Assembly: GCF_020386615.1 (NCBI RefSeq)
Contig: NZ_CP077769.1
Location: 1,302,001 to 1,366,000, forward strand
Direction of reading: 5' to 3'
Source: Chitinophaga pendula
GTDB taxonomy: Bacteria; Bacteroidota; Bacteroidia; Chitinophagales; Chitinophagaceae
DNA: 64,000 bases
Shown: positions 16,612-25,281 of the stretch, piece by piece
Layout: each line of letters starts with the position of its first letter
Numbering within the stretch: the first letter of the stretch is position 1
Notes under the pieces: generated by a model
What the model was told of the DNA's origin: nothing
Seen by the model: only the letters and a program-made list of their open reading frames with translations
The model's database searches: none
Made by a program: the position numbers and the translations under genes

Positions 16612-18312
16612 ATGATTATCTGTGGTATTAAACTGACACATGACGGTGCCGTTGCACTGATAGATAATGGCCGGCTGGTATTTTGTTATGAGCTGGAGAA
16701 GCTGAATAACAGGAAGCGGCATGCCCTATTGGACAACTTTAACCTGGTAACAGCCATCCTCGAAAAGAACGGTTATACGGCGGAGATGGTAGACCGATAT
16801 GTGATCGATGGCTGGGATGATTATGGGGAGTTTGAAGCGGAAGAGCCCTTGCCATATGGTTGGATCGTGTATGCAGGGGATCAGCCGGTGAAGTTTATAC
16901 TTTCCAGGTATGGTCACCAGGTGACAGCTACGGAGGATGTGCTGGCGCCTACTGTCTTCACACAGGAGACGTTATCGCTTACTTATCACTCTTATCTGCA
17001 TGTGGCAGGGCATATCGCCAGCACCTATTGTACCAGCCCATTTGCTGCTGCGCGGCAGGATGCCTATTGCCTGGTATGGGATGGCGGTATGTATCCGCAG
17101 CTGTTCTTTTATAATGCCGGTGCGGACCGTATGACTAACCTGGGAGCGGTAGCTGCGCTGAACGGTAATGTATATTCCTTGTTTGCACAGCAGTTCTCTC
17201 CATTTAAGGAGCAGGCCAGGAATGCTTACGATCTCTCCATTGCCGGTAAAGTGATGGCGTATGTGGGATTGGGTAGTGTGCATTGGGACCTGCTGGAAGG
17301 GTTCCGGCAGTTGTTCCGGGCCGAGAAGCGTGCCTGGAGCAGTGTGGAGCTGGTACAGGCCCTGATGGCGGTAATGGCAGATTTTCCGGAGATGGAGGGC
17401 GCCGATGCGATCGCTACGTTTGACCGTTTCCTGGAGCTGGAGCTGTTAGAAGGATTGCGTGTGTTGGTAACACAACAGGGGCAGGCGGCAGCGCCGCTTT
17501 GTTATGCCGGCGGTTGTGCCCTGAATATAAAATGGAACAGTGCGATCCGGTCTTCGGGGTTATTTACAGGTGTGTGGATCCCACCGTTCCCCAATGATGC
17601 TGGTAATGCGATCGGGGTAGCCTGTTGTGAGATGATGCATGCTACTTCACACCGTGTACTGCAGTGGGACGTATATAGCGGTCCTGGTGTGCGGGATGTA
17701 CCGGTAGAGGCCAGTGGCTGGTCGCAACGTGCGTGTAGTATAGCCGACCTGGCGACGCTCTTGTATGAGAGTGGCGAGCCGGTGGTGATGCTGAACGGAC
17801 GTGCGGAATTGGGACCCAGATCGTTGGGTAATCGCAGTATACTGGCAGATGCCCGGAGCATGGCGATGAAACAACTACTGAATGATATCAAACAGCGGGA
17901 AGATTACCGGCCGGTGGCGCCGGTATGCCTGGAAGAACGGGCACCGGAGCTGTTTATTCCAGGCAGCCCTGACCCGTTGATGTTGTACGATCACCAGGTG
18001 AGGGAGGAGTGGCTGGACCGGATACCGGCGGTATGTCATGTGGATGGGAGTGCCCGTTTACAAACCATCAACCGGGCGGAGAATGCCGTGTTGTATGAAT
18101 TACTGACTGCTTATGAGCAGTTGTCGGGAGTGCCGTTGTTGTGTAATACCAGTGCCAACTATAAGGGCGCCGGATTTTTCCCTGATGTGGATAGTGTGAT
18201 CAAGTGGGGAAAGGTAAATTATGTATGGAGCCGCAACACGCTTTATTTCAGGGTGGCGGCTGTATCGGCATTACCATCGGAGGAGGTGCACCAGTCGTTG
18301 TTGCCATCATAG
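16612..18312 (+). CDS. NodU/CmcH-type carbamoyltransferase
   Basis: This 566-aa enzyme has the two-domain layout of O-carbamoyltransferases, which use carbamoyl phosphate and ATP to carbamoylate hydroxyls on sugars or antibiotics. The N-terminal Kae1-like domain has GIKLTHDGAVALI, HSYLHVAGHIAS and YAGGCALNIKWN. The C-terminal YrdC-like domain has GRAELGPRSLGNRSILADAR, the carbamoyl phosphate/ATP region, and LLCNTSANYKGAG. Known relatives act on Nod factor (NodU), cephalosporin (CmcH) and novobiocin (NovN). It starts 20 bases after the permease gene and closes the peptide cluster. A sugar attached by the two glycosyltransferases is its most likely target, which is inference. Confidence 0.9.
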   Translation: MIICGIKLTHDGAVALIDNGRLVFCYELEKLNNRKRHALLDNFNLVTAILEKNGYTAEMVDRYVIDGWDDYGEFEAEEPLPYGWIVYAGDQPVKFILSRYGHQVTATEDVLAPTVFTQETLSLTYHSYLHVAGHIASTYCTSPFAAARQDAYCLVWDGGMYPQLFFYNAGADRMTNLGAVAALNGNVYSLFAQQFSPFKEQARNAYDLSIAGKVMAYVGLGSVHWDLLEGFRQLFRAEKRAWSSVELVQALMAVMADFPEMEGADAIATFDRFLELELLEGLRVLVTQQGQAAAPLCYAGGCALNIKWNSAIRSSGLFTGVWIPPFPNDAGNAIGVACCEMMHATSHRVLQWDVYSGPGVRDVPVEASGWSQRACSIADLATLLYESGEPVVMLNGRAELGPRSLGNRSILADARSMAMKQLLNDIKQREDYRPVAPVCLEERAPELFIPGSPDPLMLYDHQVREEWLDRIPAVCHVDGSARLQTINRAENAVLYELLTAYEQLSGVPLLCNTSANYKGAGFFPDVDSVIKWGKVNYVWSRNTLYFRVAAVSALPSEEVHQSLLPS

Positions 18313-18342
18313 TCAGGTAGTAGTATCGGTATAACCGATAGC

Positions 18343-18396
18343 AGCCGTCGCTTGCCAGGTAGGTGTTATCCTGTTGGGCGACGGCTTGTTGTTTGG
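18343..18396 (+). terminator. Putative terminator at the end of the peptide cluster
   Basis: The arms AGCCGTCGC (18343-18351) and GCGACGGCT (18378-18386) are perfectly complementary over 9 bp with a 26-base loop that can fold further. The T-rich TGTTGTTT follows. It lies 31 bases after the carbamoyltransferase stop. Confidence 0.6.
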
Positions 18397-18432
18397 TGTA
18401 AAAAGAGAGGGGAATCCGGGGCTGTAAATAAA

Positions 18433-18480
18433 TTTGTGCAACCCGATAATTGCATTAGTTTTGTGCAACTAAAAAGTTGC
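18433..18480 (+). promoter_or_regulatory. Bacteroidota promoter with palindromic operator before arsR-ada
   Basis: TTTG (18433-18436) and TAGTTTTG (18456-18463) are separated by exactly 19 bases, matching the Bacteroidota -33/-7 consensus. The sequence TTTGTGCAAC occurs at both 18433-18442 and 18460-18469. A perfect inverted repeat GCAACT-AAAA-AGTTGC (18465-18480) covers the expected transcription start, 5 bases before the ATG. This is a good operator for autorepression by the ArsR-type product. Confidence 0.8.
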
Positions 18481-18485
18481 TTATT

Positions 18486-19016
18486 ATGGATGAGCTATTT
18501 AAAGGTATTGCTGATCCTGTCAGGAGGGAGATGCTGGAATTGTTGCGGAGGCAGCCATTGAATGTAAACCAGATCAATGAGCATTTTGAAGGTATCAGCC
18601 GGCAGGCGGTCTCAAAGCACCTGGGGGTATTGGAGGCGTGTGGGTTAGTAAAGATCTACCAGGCTGGGCGGGAGCGCTATGGTTATCTGAACAGGGGGGC
18701 GTTTTTCCAGCTGAGGGATTGGTTGCAGGAGTATCTGCAGCTGGATCGTCAATCAGTCAAAAATGACCATGGGGTGTTCCTGGAGCGTAAGATATATCAA
18801 CCAGGCATGGAGTTGACTTACCCGGTGATGTTGCAGGCGATGTTGAGTAAGGACCGGTCTTTCGATACGATCTTTTACAATGCGGTGAAGACGACGGGAA
18901 TATTCTGCAAGCCCTCTTGTGGGGCGAATCCCAAGCCTGACAATGTGATTTTTTATTCCACAAGGGAGGATGCGATCAAAAACGGGTATAGGGCCTGTAA
19001 GCGTTGTAAGCCCTGA
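18486..19016 (+). CDS. ArsR-type HTH fused to Ada-type metal-binding domain
   Basis: This 176-aa protein joins two domains rarely seen together. Residues about 1-88 are an ArsR winged helix (DPVRREMLELL, GISRQAVSKHLGVLEACGLV). Residues about 115-176 match the N-terminal zinc domain of Ada, with the four-Cys pattern FCKPSCGA...CKRC. In Ada one of these cysteines takes a methyl group from DNA methylphosphotriesters and this activates the regulator. Here the alkylation sensor may switch an ArsR-type repressor. The next gene is alkA and an ogt-type gene lies further right, which supports control of alkylation repair. An in-frame TTG at 18477 is rejected as the start because it falls inside the operator. 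Confidence 0.82.
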   Translation: MDELFKGIADPVRREMLELLRRQPLNVNQINEHFEGISRQAVSKHLGVLEACGLVKIYQAGRERYGYLNRGAFFQLRDWLQEYLQLDRQSVKNDHGVFLERKIYQPGMELTYPVMLQAMLSKDRSFDTIFYNAVKTTGIFCKPSCGANPKPDNVIFYSTREDAIKNGYRACKRCKP

Positions 19017-19052
19017 GGGGTTGCTGCTGACACACTACTAAAAAAAAGAACG

Positions 19053-19985
19053 ATGAAGATACAGTTGCCGGTGACGGATCATTCGAATTTTTCATATACT
19101 GCCTGTTTGGGATTCCTGGGACGATCGGACCGGGAGTGTCTGCACCAGGTAGTGGATGGGCGGATATACAAGATGATGGTGTATGAAGGGCAACCTGTGT
19201 TGTTGTGTATTACGGAGGACAGGGAACAGCAGTCGCTGGTGGCGGAGGTATTGTATACCGGTGAGGGGGCCGTATCTGCAGAGGCTGTGCGTGGTTATGT
19301 GACGCAATGGTTGCACCTGGATGCTGATCTGCGGTCATTTTATGCCTTTGCGGCTGTTGATCCGGTGTTAGGGCCGTTGGTGGCACGTTATAAGGGATTG
19401 CGGCTGATAGGGATACCGGATCTGTTTGAGGCGCTGACGTGGACGATCACGGGGCAGCAGATCAGTTTGCCATTTGCCTATACATTGCGTAAGCGCTTTG
19501 TGACGGCTTTTGGTTATGCGTTGGAACATGGGGGAGCGACACACTACGTGTATCCTGTACCGGAAGTGGTTACAGCGGTACCTGCGGAGTGGATGACGGA
19601 TATGCAATATTCCCGTGGGAAGGCGGCTTATATCCATGTGATTGCTGCGGCGATGGCTAGCGGACAGCTGGATGGGCAGCGGTTGAAGGAGATGGGGTAT
19701 AGCGATGCGTTGCAGTATCTGCGATCTTTTAAAGGGATCGGTAACTGGTCGGCGAATTATGTGTTGATGAAGTATGCGCGGTTTCCGGAGGCATTGCCTT
19801 TGGAGGATGCGGGTTTGCACAATGCGTTGCGGAGGCAGCTGGCTTTGCCGGCGAAGCCAACGCTGAAGGAGGTATCTGCCTTAACGGCTCATTGGGGAGA
19901 ACATGCGGCGTATGCGACGTTCTATTTATGGTATTCGTTCCTGGAGCCAGGCAAGTTGCCGTTGGGCTATCCGGATGCTGAATGA
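19053..19985 (+). CDS. alkA: DNA-3-methyladenine glycosylase II (AlkA-like)
   Basis: This 310-aa base-excision enzyme removes alkylated purines from DNA. It has an AlkA N-terminal domain (about 1-115) and a helix-hairpin-helix GPD domain. TWTITGQQISLPFA starts the HhH fold, FKGIGNWSANYVLM is the hairpin and LPLEDAGL contains the catalytic Asp (D252). The gene follows the ArsR-Ada fusion by 36 bases on the same strand, so both are probably expressed together under alkylation stress. The length is slightly above the E. coli enzyme (282 aa). Confidence 0.9.
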   Translation: MKIQLPVTDHSNFSYTACLGFLGRSDRECLHQVVDGRIYKMMVYEGQPVLLCITEDREQQSLVAEVLYTGEGAVSAEAVRGYVTQWLHLDADLRSFYAFAAVDPVLGPLVARYKGLRLIGIPDLFEALTWTITGQQISLPFAYTLRKRFVTAFGYALEHGGATHYVYPVPEVVTAVPAEWMTDMQYSRGKAAYIHVIAAAMASGQLDGQRLKEMGYSDALQYLRSFKGIGNWSANYVLMKYARFPEALPLEDAGLHNALRRQLALPAKPTLKEVSALTAHWGEHAAYATFYLWYSFLEPGKLPLGYPDAE

Positions 19986-19992
19986 TAACAAG

Positions 19993-20021
19993 GACAGCCG
20001 GCAACTCGTGTGCCGGCTGTC
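19993..20021. terminator. Hairpin between convergent alkA and protease genes
   Basis: The arms GACAGCCGGCA (19993-20003) and TGCCGGCTGTC (20011-20021) are perfect over 11 bp with a 7-base loop. There is no good T-run on either side, so it may end transcripts weakly or protect 3' ends. It lies between the alkA stop and the stop of the minus-strand protease gene. Confidence 0.55.
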
Positions 20022-20046
20022 GGGCCCGCGCTGCTGCAGCGAGGGA

Positions 20047-20832
20047 TTATTTAGGATAGATCTTTGCTATAAACTGTTTGTCCAGTGTGGACAGTTGAGT
20101 ATTGTTGCCAACGGAAAAGCCATTGGTCGTGAAAGCCGCAGGCACCGGATAGTGCATGATGGAAGCCGGATCGTACTGGGAGTACTGTGTACCGGAGGTG
20201 CCATACTTAAAGAATACGTTGTAATCTACTTGTGATCTGCTCCAGTAGTTAGGAGGTCCGGCGTAGTAGTTATATACTGCCTCTTTGTTCCACGGGATGT
20301 TAGCTACCGGGCTGGATTGTTCGTGTATGAGACCGATAGCATGACCGAATTCGTGTACGGTAGTACGACGGAATTCTGTATCGGAGGTGTTTGCGTTAAA
20401 CCAGCCGAAGTTCATGGTAGGAGCGGAGGCGCTGATACCAACGGCATCTTTGCCGATGTATGACCAGGAGCCACCATCGCCGTTGAACTGGAAGCCTATT
20501 CTGATCTCAGCTGGTTGATTGGCCGCTACAAAGCTGAAGCGGATGTTCGCGTAGCTCTCCCATTGACGTGCGAACTGGATGACCTTATTCTGCACGAAGG
20601 AAGTGCCATTGAGGAATTTAACGGTGATGGTCTTACCATTGGGCCAGAACTTAGCGGTGAGGCCAGCGGCTTCAGTTTGAGGACCACCAGGTTGTTGCAG
20701 GTCTTTGTCGACGCATACATGTGGGACATCTTTTTCTTGAGAGGTATCGTCCGCAACGAGTGCGTCATTGGATTTCTGACAGCTGGCCAAGGCCGCGAGT
20801 GCCAGACCGAACAGCAGTACTTTGGATTTCAT
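20047..20832 (-). CDS. Astacin-like (M12A) zinc metalloprotease lipoprotein
   Basis: This 261-aa protein has a lipoprotein signal (ALAALASC, lipid Cys18), so it is exported and membrane-anchored. The catalytic zinc motif HEFGHAIGLIHE (residues 160-171) is the full astacin/metzincin signature. The Met-turn with Tyr ligand (SIMHYP) appears later, near residue 220. The mature chain of about 200 residues equals one astacin catalytic domain without accessory domains. It lies between the alkylation-repair genes on the opposite strand, so no functional link to them is expected. Bacteroidota use such proteases outside the cell or on its surface; the substrate is unknown. Confidence 0.9.
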   Translation of the reverse strand: MKSKVLLFGLALAALASCQKSNDALVADDTSQEKDVPHVCVDKDLQQPGGPQTEAAGLTAKFWPNGKTITVKFLNGTSFVQNKVIQFARQWESYANIRFSFVAANQPAEIRIGFQFNGDGGSWSYIGKDAVGISASAPTMNFGWFNANTSDTEFRRTTVHEFGHAIGLIHEQSSPVANIPWNKEAVYNYYAGPPNYWSRSQVDYNVFFKYGTSGTQYSQYDPASIMHYPVPAAFTTNGFSVGNNTQLSTLDKQFIAKIYPK

Positions 20833-21221
20833 GGAAATTGATTTTGGTTTAGATAAAAATGATAAGGAGCATAAGCTATCCTTTTCGCATACAGGTTGTG
20901 CAAGCGATGTACCGCAGCGGGAGCAGCAGGCGGGCGGTAGTATATGATAAAAGGGTATCAGTCCGTCATTGACTGAACAGATAGACAGTGGTCATTGTTC
21001 ATGGCATGTGTTTAGATTTCTTTTTTCAGTTTTTCAATGTTAGGTGCTGATGGCTCTTCGACTTGTTCTGATGTTGAAATGGTGCGCGCGCGGATAGTAA
21101 TAATGATGTTAACGGAAAATATGATTTGCTCTGACATGAAGATATAACAATATCTGAAGTTTACAAAATATACCGGAATTATGTACTAATCATTATGTAT
21201 TGTGTATAAAATACGTACTCT
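20833..21221. other. Intergenic region between divergent protease and ogt genes
   Basis: This stretch must hold the promoters of the leftward protease gene and rightward ogt-type gene. I see no clear Bacteroidota promoter match, no inverted repeat of note and no plausible small gene. The half near 21,120-21,220 is A+T-rich. Confidence 0.4.
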
Positions 21222-21710
21222 ATGGAAACAGCTACTATATATATGTCTACACCGGTGGGGGTGTTGAAGATCCGTGGTACTGCTGCTTATATCGATGCCT
21301 TACATTTTATGGATGAGGCGGATGGATTGGACTGCGAAGAGGCGCCACCGTTATTGCTACAATGTAGGCAGCAGTTGCAGGAATATTTCGATGGGGAGCG
21401 ACAGGTATTTGATCTGCCGGTGGTGCAACCAGGTAGTGAATTTCAGCAGCGGGTATGGCAGGAGCTGTTACATATTCCATATGGGGTTACGATCTCTTAT
21501 TTACAGCAGGCCAAGCGGTTGGGAGATCCTAAAAGCATACGGGCGGTGGGTACTACGAATGGTAAGAACCAGCTGGCTATTGTGGTGCCTTGTCACCGGG
21601 TGATCGGTAGTGATGGGGCGCTTACCGGTTATGCCGGTGGTGTATGGCGTAAGCGCTGGTTGCTGGATCATGAGCGGCGGGTACGTTATGGAGATCTTCG
21701 TTTGTTCTGA
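21222..21710 (+). CDS. ogt: Methylated-DNA-protein-cysteine methyltransferase (Ogt/MGMT)
   Basis: This 162-aa suicide repair protein moves alkyl groups from O6-alkylguanine to its own cysteine. The active site VVPCHRVIGSDG is intact (Cys124), and RAVGTTNGKNQ and LTGYAGGVWRK complete the C-terminal domain. Length fits stand-alone Ogt rather than Ada. With the ArsR-Ada fusion and alkA just upstream it completes a DNA alkylation repair set, although a minus-strand protease gene lies between, so it needs its own promoter. Confidence 0.92.
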   Translation: METATIYMSTPVGVLKIRGTAAYIDALHFMDEADGLDCEEAPPLLLQCRQQLQEYFDGERQVFDLPVVQPGSEFQQRVWQELLHIPYGVTISYLQQAKRLGDPKSIRAVGTTNGKNQLAIVVPCHRVIGSDGALTGYAGGVWRKRWLLDHERRVRYGDLRLF

Positions 21711-21957
21711 CGGGTTTTTGTTGTGCTGTTACTGTCTTGTGCTGTTATGCTGTTATGGTGCATTGTGGGGTTAGTTCTGCTGTTGTCCATTATTGTGTTA
21801 AGCTGTTACACTCCTATACTATCTTACCACTATGGTGTTACACTGTTATGCGCCCCCTATCTGATCTGGTCGATATTTGCGAAACTGCATCTGTTTTTAA
21901 TTCCGGAAAAGTATCAATTTTGGGTCTTCATTGAGGCATTCCAAAACCTATATAAGT

Positions 21958-23367
21958 ATGAACGACCGCATTCATCAGGATTTACAGGAGACATCCCAGC
22001 TATTGGCAGCTGCCAAAGACTTCAGCGAACAATTTTTAGCTACTATTGAAGCGATACCTGTGGGCCGAGGTATGCAGGGGTTTGAGCGGTTGTCATTGCC
22101 TGAGCAGGCTCATGGGGCGTCGTATGCGATGCACCGGTTTGAGACCCTGTATGCTCCTTATGTGAATAGCAGTGCGGGGCCCCGTTACTGGGGCTTTGTG
22201 ACGGGAGGTACTACACCAGCTGCTTTGATGGGGGATTGGCTGACGGCGGCGATGGATCTTAATGCAGCGGATAGGACGGCGGTATCTTTTCATATGGAGG
22301 AAGAGGCGTTGCATATGTTGCGACAGTTGTTTGGTTTGCCGGAGGGGTACCTGGGATGTTTTGTGTCTGGCGCTACGATGTCGAACTTCAGCGGGTTGGC
22401 GACGGGCAGGCAGTGGTTGGGGATGCAGCGTGGCATTAATATAGGGGAGGAGGGATTGCATGCGTTGGGGGTGATCAAGGTGGTGTCGGCGACGCCGCAT
22501 TCCAGCGTGGTGAAGTCGATGTCAATGATGGGATTGGGGCGTAATGCGCTGGTGCGCATCCCTACTTTGCCTGGCAGGGAAGCGATTGATGTATTGCAGC
22601 TGGAGCAATACCTGGCCGCTCATCCGGAAGAGCCGGTGATCGTATCTGCCAGTGCGGGTACGGTGAATACGGTAGACTTTGACGACATAGCTGCCATTGT
22701 GAAACTGAAGGAGCGATATGTTTTCTGGTTGCATGTGGACGCTGCTTTTGGCGGGTTTGCGGCACTCAGCGATACGCATCGTCATTTGGTGGCGGGATGG
22801 GAGCAGGCGGACAGTATTACTATTGACGCGCATAAATGGTTGAATGTACCATATGATTCGGCGATGCTATTTACGCGGCATCCGGAGATGCAGCTGGAGG
22901 TATTCAAAAATGCCGGGGCAGCTTACCTGGGTGATCCTGCAAAACAATTTAACTATACGAATTATGGGCCTGAGAATTCGCGGCGTTTCCGGGCTTTGCC
23001 GGCCTGGTTCTCTTTACAGGCCTATGGCAGGGAAGGTTATCGTGAGCTGGTGACGCGCAACATCCGTCATGCGCAGCTGCTGGGGCAGCATGTTGCATCG
23101 GATGATCGATTCCGGTTGCTGGCACCGGTGCATATGTGTGTGGTCTGCTTTACGCTCCATGTGGCGGAAGAGGAGCTGGGAGCGGCAGTGGCGGCCTACT
23201 TACAAGCGTTACAGGACGGTGGTGTGGTATATATGACGGCCACCTATTATGCCGGTGTACCGGCTATAAGGGCCGCGTTGGTAAACTGGCGGACTACGGA
23301 TGAAGATGTGGCGATCGTGTGGGAGGAGATGCAGCAGCAGGTGGAGATGCTGCCGGCGCGTGTGTAA
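21958..23367 (+). CDS. PLP-dependent group II decarboxylase
   Basis: This 469-aa enzyme belongs to the glutamate/aromatic amino acid decarboxylase family. The PLP lysine is in TIDAHKWLNVPYDSAM (K293). WLHVDAAFGGFAA holds the cofactor Asp/Ala pair, and GCFVSGATMSNFSGLATGRQ is the phosphate-binding area. It lacks the N-terminal extension of bacterial GadB. The start is placed at ATG 21958, because the nine codons upstream do not resemble the family. Substrate could be an aromatic amino acid, glutamate or another acid; sequence alone does not decide. The next gene (GNAT) follows after 46 bases. Confidence 0.88.
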   Translation: MNDRIHQDLQETSQLLAAAKDFSEQFLATIEAIPVGRGMQGFERLSLPEQAHGASYAMHRFETLYAPYVNSSAGPRYWGFVTGGTTPAALMGDWLTAAMDLNAADRTAVSFHMEEEALHMLRQLFGLPEGYLGCFVSGATMSNFSGLATGRQWLGMQRGINIGEEGLHALGVIKVVSATPHSSVVKSMSMMGLGRNALVRIPTLPGREAIDVLQLEQYLAAHPEEPVIVSASAGTVNTVDFDDIAAIVKLKERYVFWLHVDAAFGGFAALSDTHRHLVAGWEQADSITIDAHKWLNVPYDSAMLFTRHPEMQLEVFKNAGAAYLGDPAKQFNYTNYGPENSRRFRALPAWFSLQAYGREGYRELVTRNIRHAQLLGQHVASDDRFRLLAPVHMCVVCFTLHVAEEELGAAVAAYLQALQDGGVVYMTATYYAGVPAIRAALVNWRTTDEDVAIVWEEMQQQVEMLPARV

Positions 23368-23413
23368 AGGGCGTAGAGGCGTTAACGGTGAATTGACAAT
23401 AATTATCACATAC

Positions 23414-23836
23414 ATGTTTGTATTAAGGGAACTGACCACACTGGAAGAGATGAAGGCCAATTACTGGCTGTTACAATTATTAAATGCGCCATTGCAGGAA
23501 GCCGATTATGAGACGATGCTGGCTGACATGATCCCTAAGGGGTATGGGCAGGTAGCGGTGTATGAAGGGGAGCGTTGTGTAGGGATATCGGGATTCTGGA
23601 TAGGGACGAAAATATACTGTGGCAAGTATATCGAGATGGATAATGTGGTAGTAGATCCTACGTATCGTTCCGGTGGGATCGGGAAGTTGTTATGCCGCTG
23701 GATAGAAGAGAAAGCGGTGGCTACGAACTGTAAGACCGTGATGTTGGATGCGTATGTGCAGAACCGGGATGCGCATCGTTTTTATTTCCGGGAGGGATTT
23801 ATCATTCTGGGATTCCATATGCAGAAGGTGTTGTAA
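23414..23836 (+). CDS. GNAT-family N-acetyltransferase
   Basis: This 140-aa protein is one GNAT domain. The acetyl-CoA loop is PTYRSGGIGKLLCRW (about residues 79-93), preceded by the beta-4 segment EMDNVVVD and followed by VMLDAYVQNRDAHRFYFREGF. The start at ATG 23414 gives the normal family length; a longer frame upstream overlaps the decarboxylase gene and is Arg/Cys-rich, so it is discarded. The acceptor substrate is unknown. It may be co-transcribed with the decarboxylase, and acetylation of an amine product is a loose inference. Confidence 0.88.
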   Translation: MFVLRELTTLEEMKANYWLLQLLNAPLQEADYETMLADMIPKGYGQVAVYEGERCVGISGFWIGTKIYCGKYIEMDNVVVDPTYRSGGIGKLLCRWIEEKAVATNCKTVMLDAYVQNRDAHRFYFREGFIILGFHMQKVL

Positions 23837-23911
23837 ATACGGCATACAGGAGGTGTTAAAGTAGTGTGCAGACGGTGTTGTGAACGTGGTGTTATTTATC
23901 AGAACAGTATC

Positions 23912-24817
23912 ATGAAGCAGTCTAAACATACGCAGGCATATATTGCGCTGGCGTTGGTGAGTATATTCTGGGGTACGACGTACCTGGCTACCAAGATAGG
24001 GGTAAGGCATATGCACGGGATGATGCTGGCGGGTATCCGGCAATCGGTGGCAGGGATTATTTTGACCAGTTTTTTCCTGTTGAGAGGTTATAAGTTGCCC
24101 GAGCGCGGTATGTTGTCGCGGTTGTTTATTATTGGGGTGATGATGTTATGTGGCAGTAATGGCTTGCTGACATGGGCGATGCATTATATTCCCAGTGGCT
24201 TGGGGGCGATCATTGCGGCGACGGTACCTATCTGGATGACTATCTTCAGTTATTTCCTGTTGAGCAGGAACCGGTTCTCGTTGTTGTTGATTGTGGGGAT
24301 GATGATTGGTTTGCTGGGAGTGGGCGGTATCTTTTACGATTACCTGGGGAGTCTGCTGAACCCGGATTTCCGGTTTGGTATCCTGCTGGCGTTCATTGGG
24401 TGTTTGTGTTGGGCATTCGGATCTGTGTTGACGGCTAAATGGGCATTGGACATTAACTTTTTGTACGGTGCGGGATTCCAGATGGTATTCAGCGGGATCG
24501 TGATGATCAGTATTGCTACGGCGATGGGATATCAGCCGCATGTGGCGGACTTTACGATAGAGTTGTGGGGGAGCCTGATATACCTGATTTTTATCGGTTC
24601 TATACTCAGTTACTCCTCTTATGTGTTTGCATTGAATACGTTGCCGCCATCGCTGGCATCGGTGTATGCTTATATCAATCCTATTGTGGCGGTGTTATTG
24701 GGCTGGTTGATATTAAAGGAGCGCTTGAACTGGGTGACAGGTATTTCCTGTCTGGTCACCTTGTTGGGAGTGTACTTGGTGAACTATGCATTTAACAAAC
24801 ATAAAAAGGCGATATGA
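23912..24817 (+). CDS. EamA-family (DMT) transporter
   Basis: This 301-aa inner-membrane protein has ten hydrophobic segments in two repeats of five, the EamA/RhaT plan. The first repeat starts SIFWGTTYLATKIGVRHM. The second has SVYAYINPIVAVLLGWLILKERLNW, the PxxAxxxxxxxxxE signature near the C-terminus. It likely exports a metabolite. The stop overlaps the start of the DinB-type gene (ATGA at 24814), so the two are translationally coupled. The substrate is not predictable. Confidence 0.9.
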   Translation: MKQSKHTQAYIALALVSIFWGTTYLATKIGVRHMHGMMLAGIRQSVAGIILTSFFLLRGYKLPERGMLSRLFIIGVMMLCGSNGLLTWAMHYIPSGLGAIIAATVPIWMTIFSYFLLSRNRFSLLLIVGMMIGLLGVGGIFYDYLGSLLNPDFRFGILLAFIGCLCWAFGSVLTAKWALDINFLYGAGFQMVFSGIVMISIATAMGYQPHVADFTIELWGSLIYLIFIGSILSYSSYVFALNTLPPSLASVYAYINPIVAVLLGWLILKERLNWVTGISCLVTLLGVYLVNYAFNKHKKAI

Positions 24818-25281
24818 ATGAAATGACGGAAAGGGTAGCGAATGAGTTGTCGAGGATTATACAACAGGTAGTTGCTTATTTGCAGCCGTTGCCGGGTGTG
24901 GCGGCTGCGGTGCGGCCGGGGCCTGGTAAGTGGAGTAAGCAGGAGATAGTGGGTCACCTGGTTGATTCGGCTTTAAACAACTTGCCCCGGTTTGTGCGGG
25001 CGCAGGCGGTCACGTCTTTTTATGCGCCGGTATACGACCAGGATAGCTGGGTACGGTTGCAAGGGTATCAGCAGGCGGAGTGGCCGGCATTGCTGGGGTT
25101 ATGGGCGGGGTTGAACGGGCAGATCGCGCATATGGTACGGTTGATACCTGCGGCTGCCCTGGCGCATGTTTGTCATATCGGCGACCGGGAGCCGGTGACG
25201 CTGGGATCGCTGCTGGAAGATTATGTGGCACATCTGCGGCATCATATGCGACAGTTGGGGATCGAGGATCAAGTTTTTTAG
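24814..25281 (+). CDS. DinB-like four-helix protein
   Basis: This 155-aa cytoplasmic protein fits the DinB/YfiT superfamily, whose members are thiol S-transferases or unknown-function metal proteins. The GKWSKQEIVGHLVDSALNN segment carries the first His ligand (H in GHLVD). The C-terminal DYVAHLRHHMRQL carries the other two (HLRHH). Length matches the family. It starts within the EamA gene stop. A weak terminator-like repeat follows. Confidence 0.85.
   Translation: MNEMTERVANELSRIIQQVVAYLQPLPGVAAAVRPGPGKWSKQEIVGHLVDSALNNLPRFVRAQAVTSFYAPVYDQDSWVRLQGYQQAEWPALLGLWAGLNGQIAHMVRLIPAAALAHVCHIGDREPVTLGSLLEDYVAHLRHHMRQLGIEDQVF

Noticed and set aside
18352..18561. 69-aa frame over the arsR-ada promoter
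   Set aside because: It runs through the promoter and operator in another frame and has no conserved features.
21723..22049. 108-aa frame between ogt and the PLP decarboxylase gene
   Set aside because: Cys/Leu-rich with unusual codons, and it runs into the decarboxylase gene; no family features.
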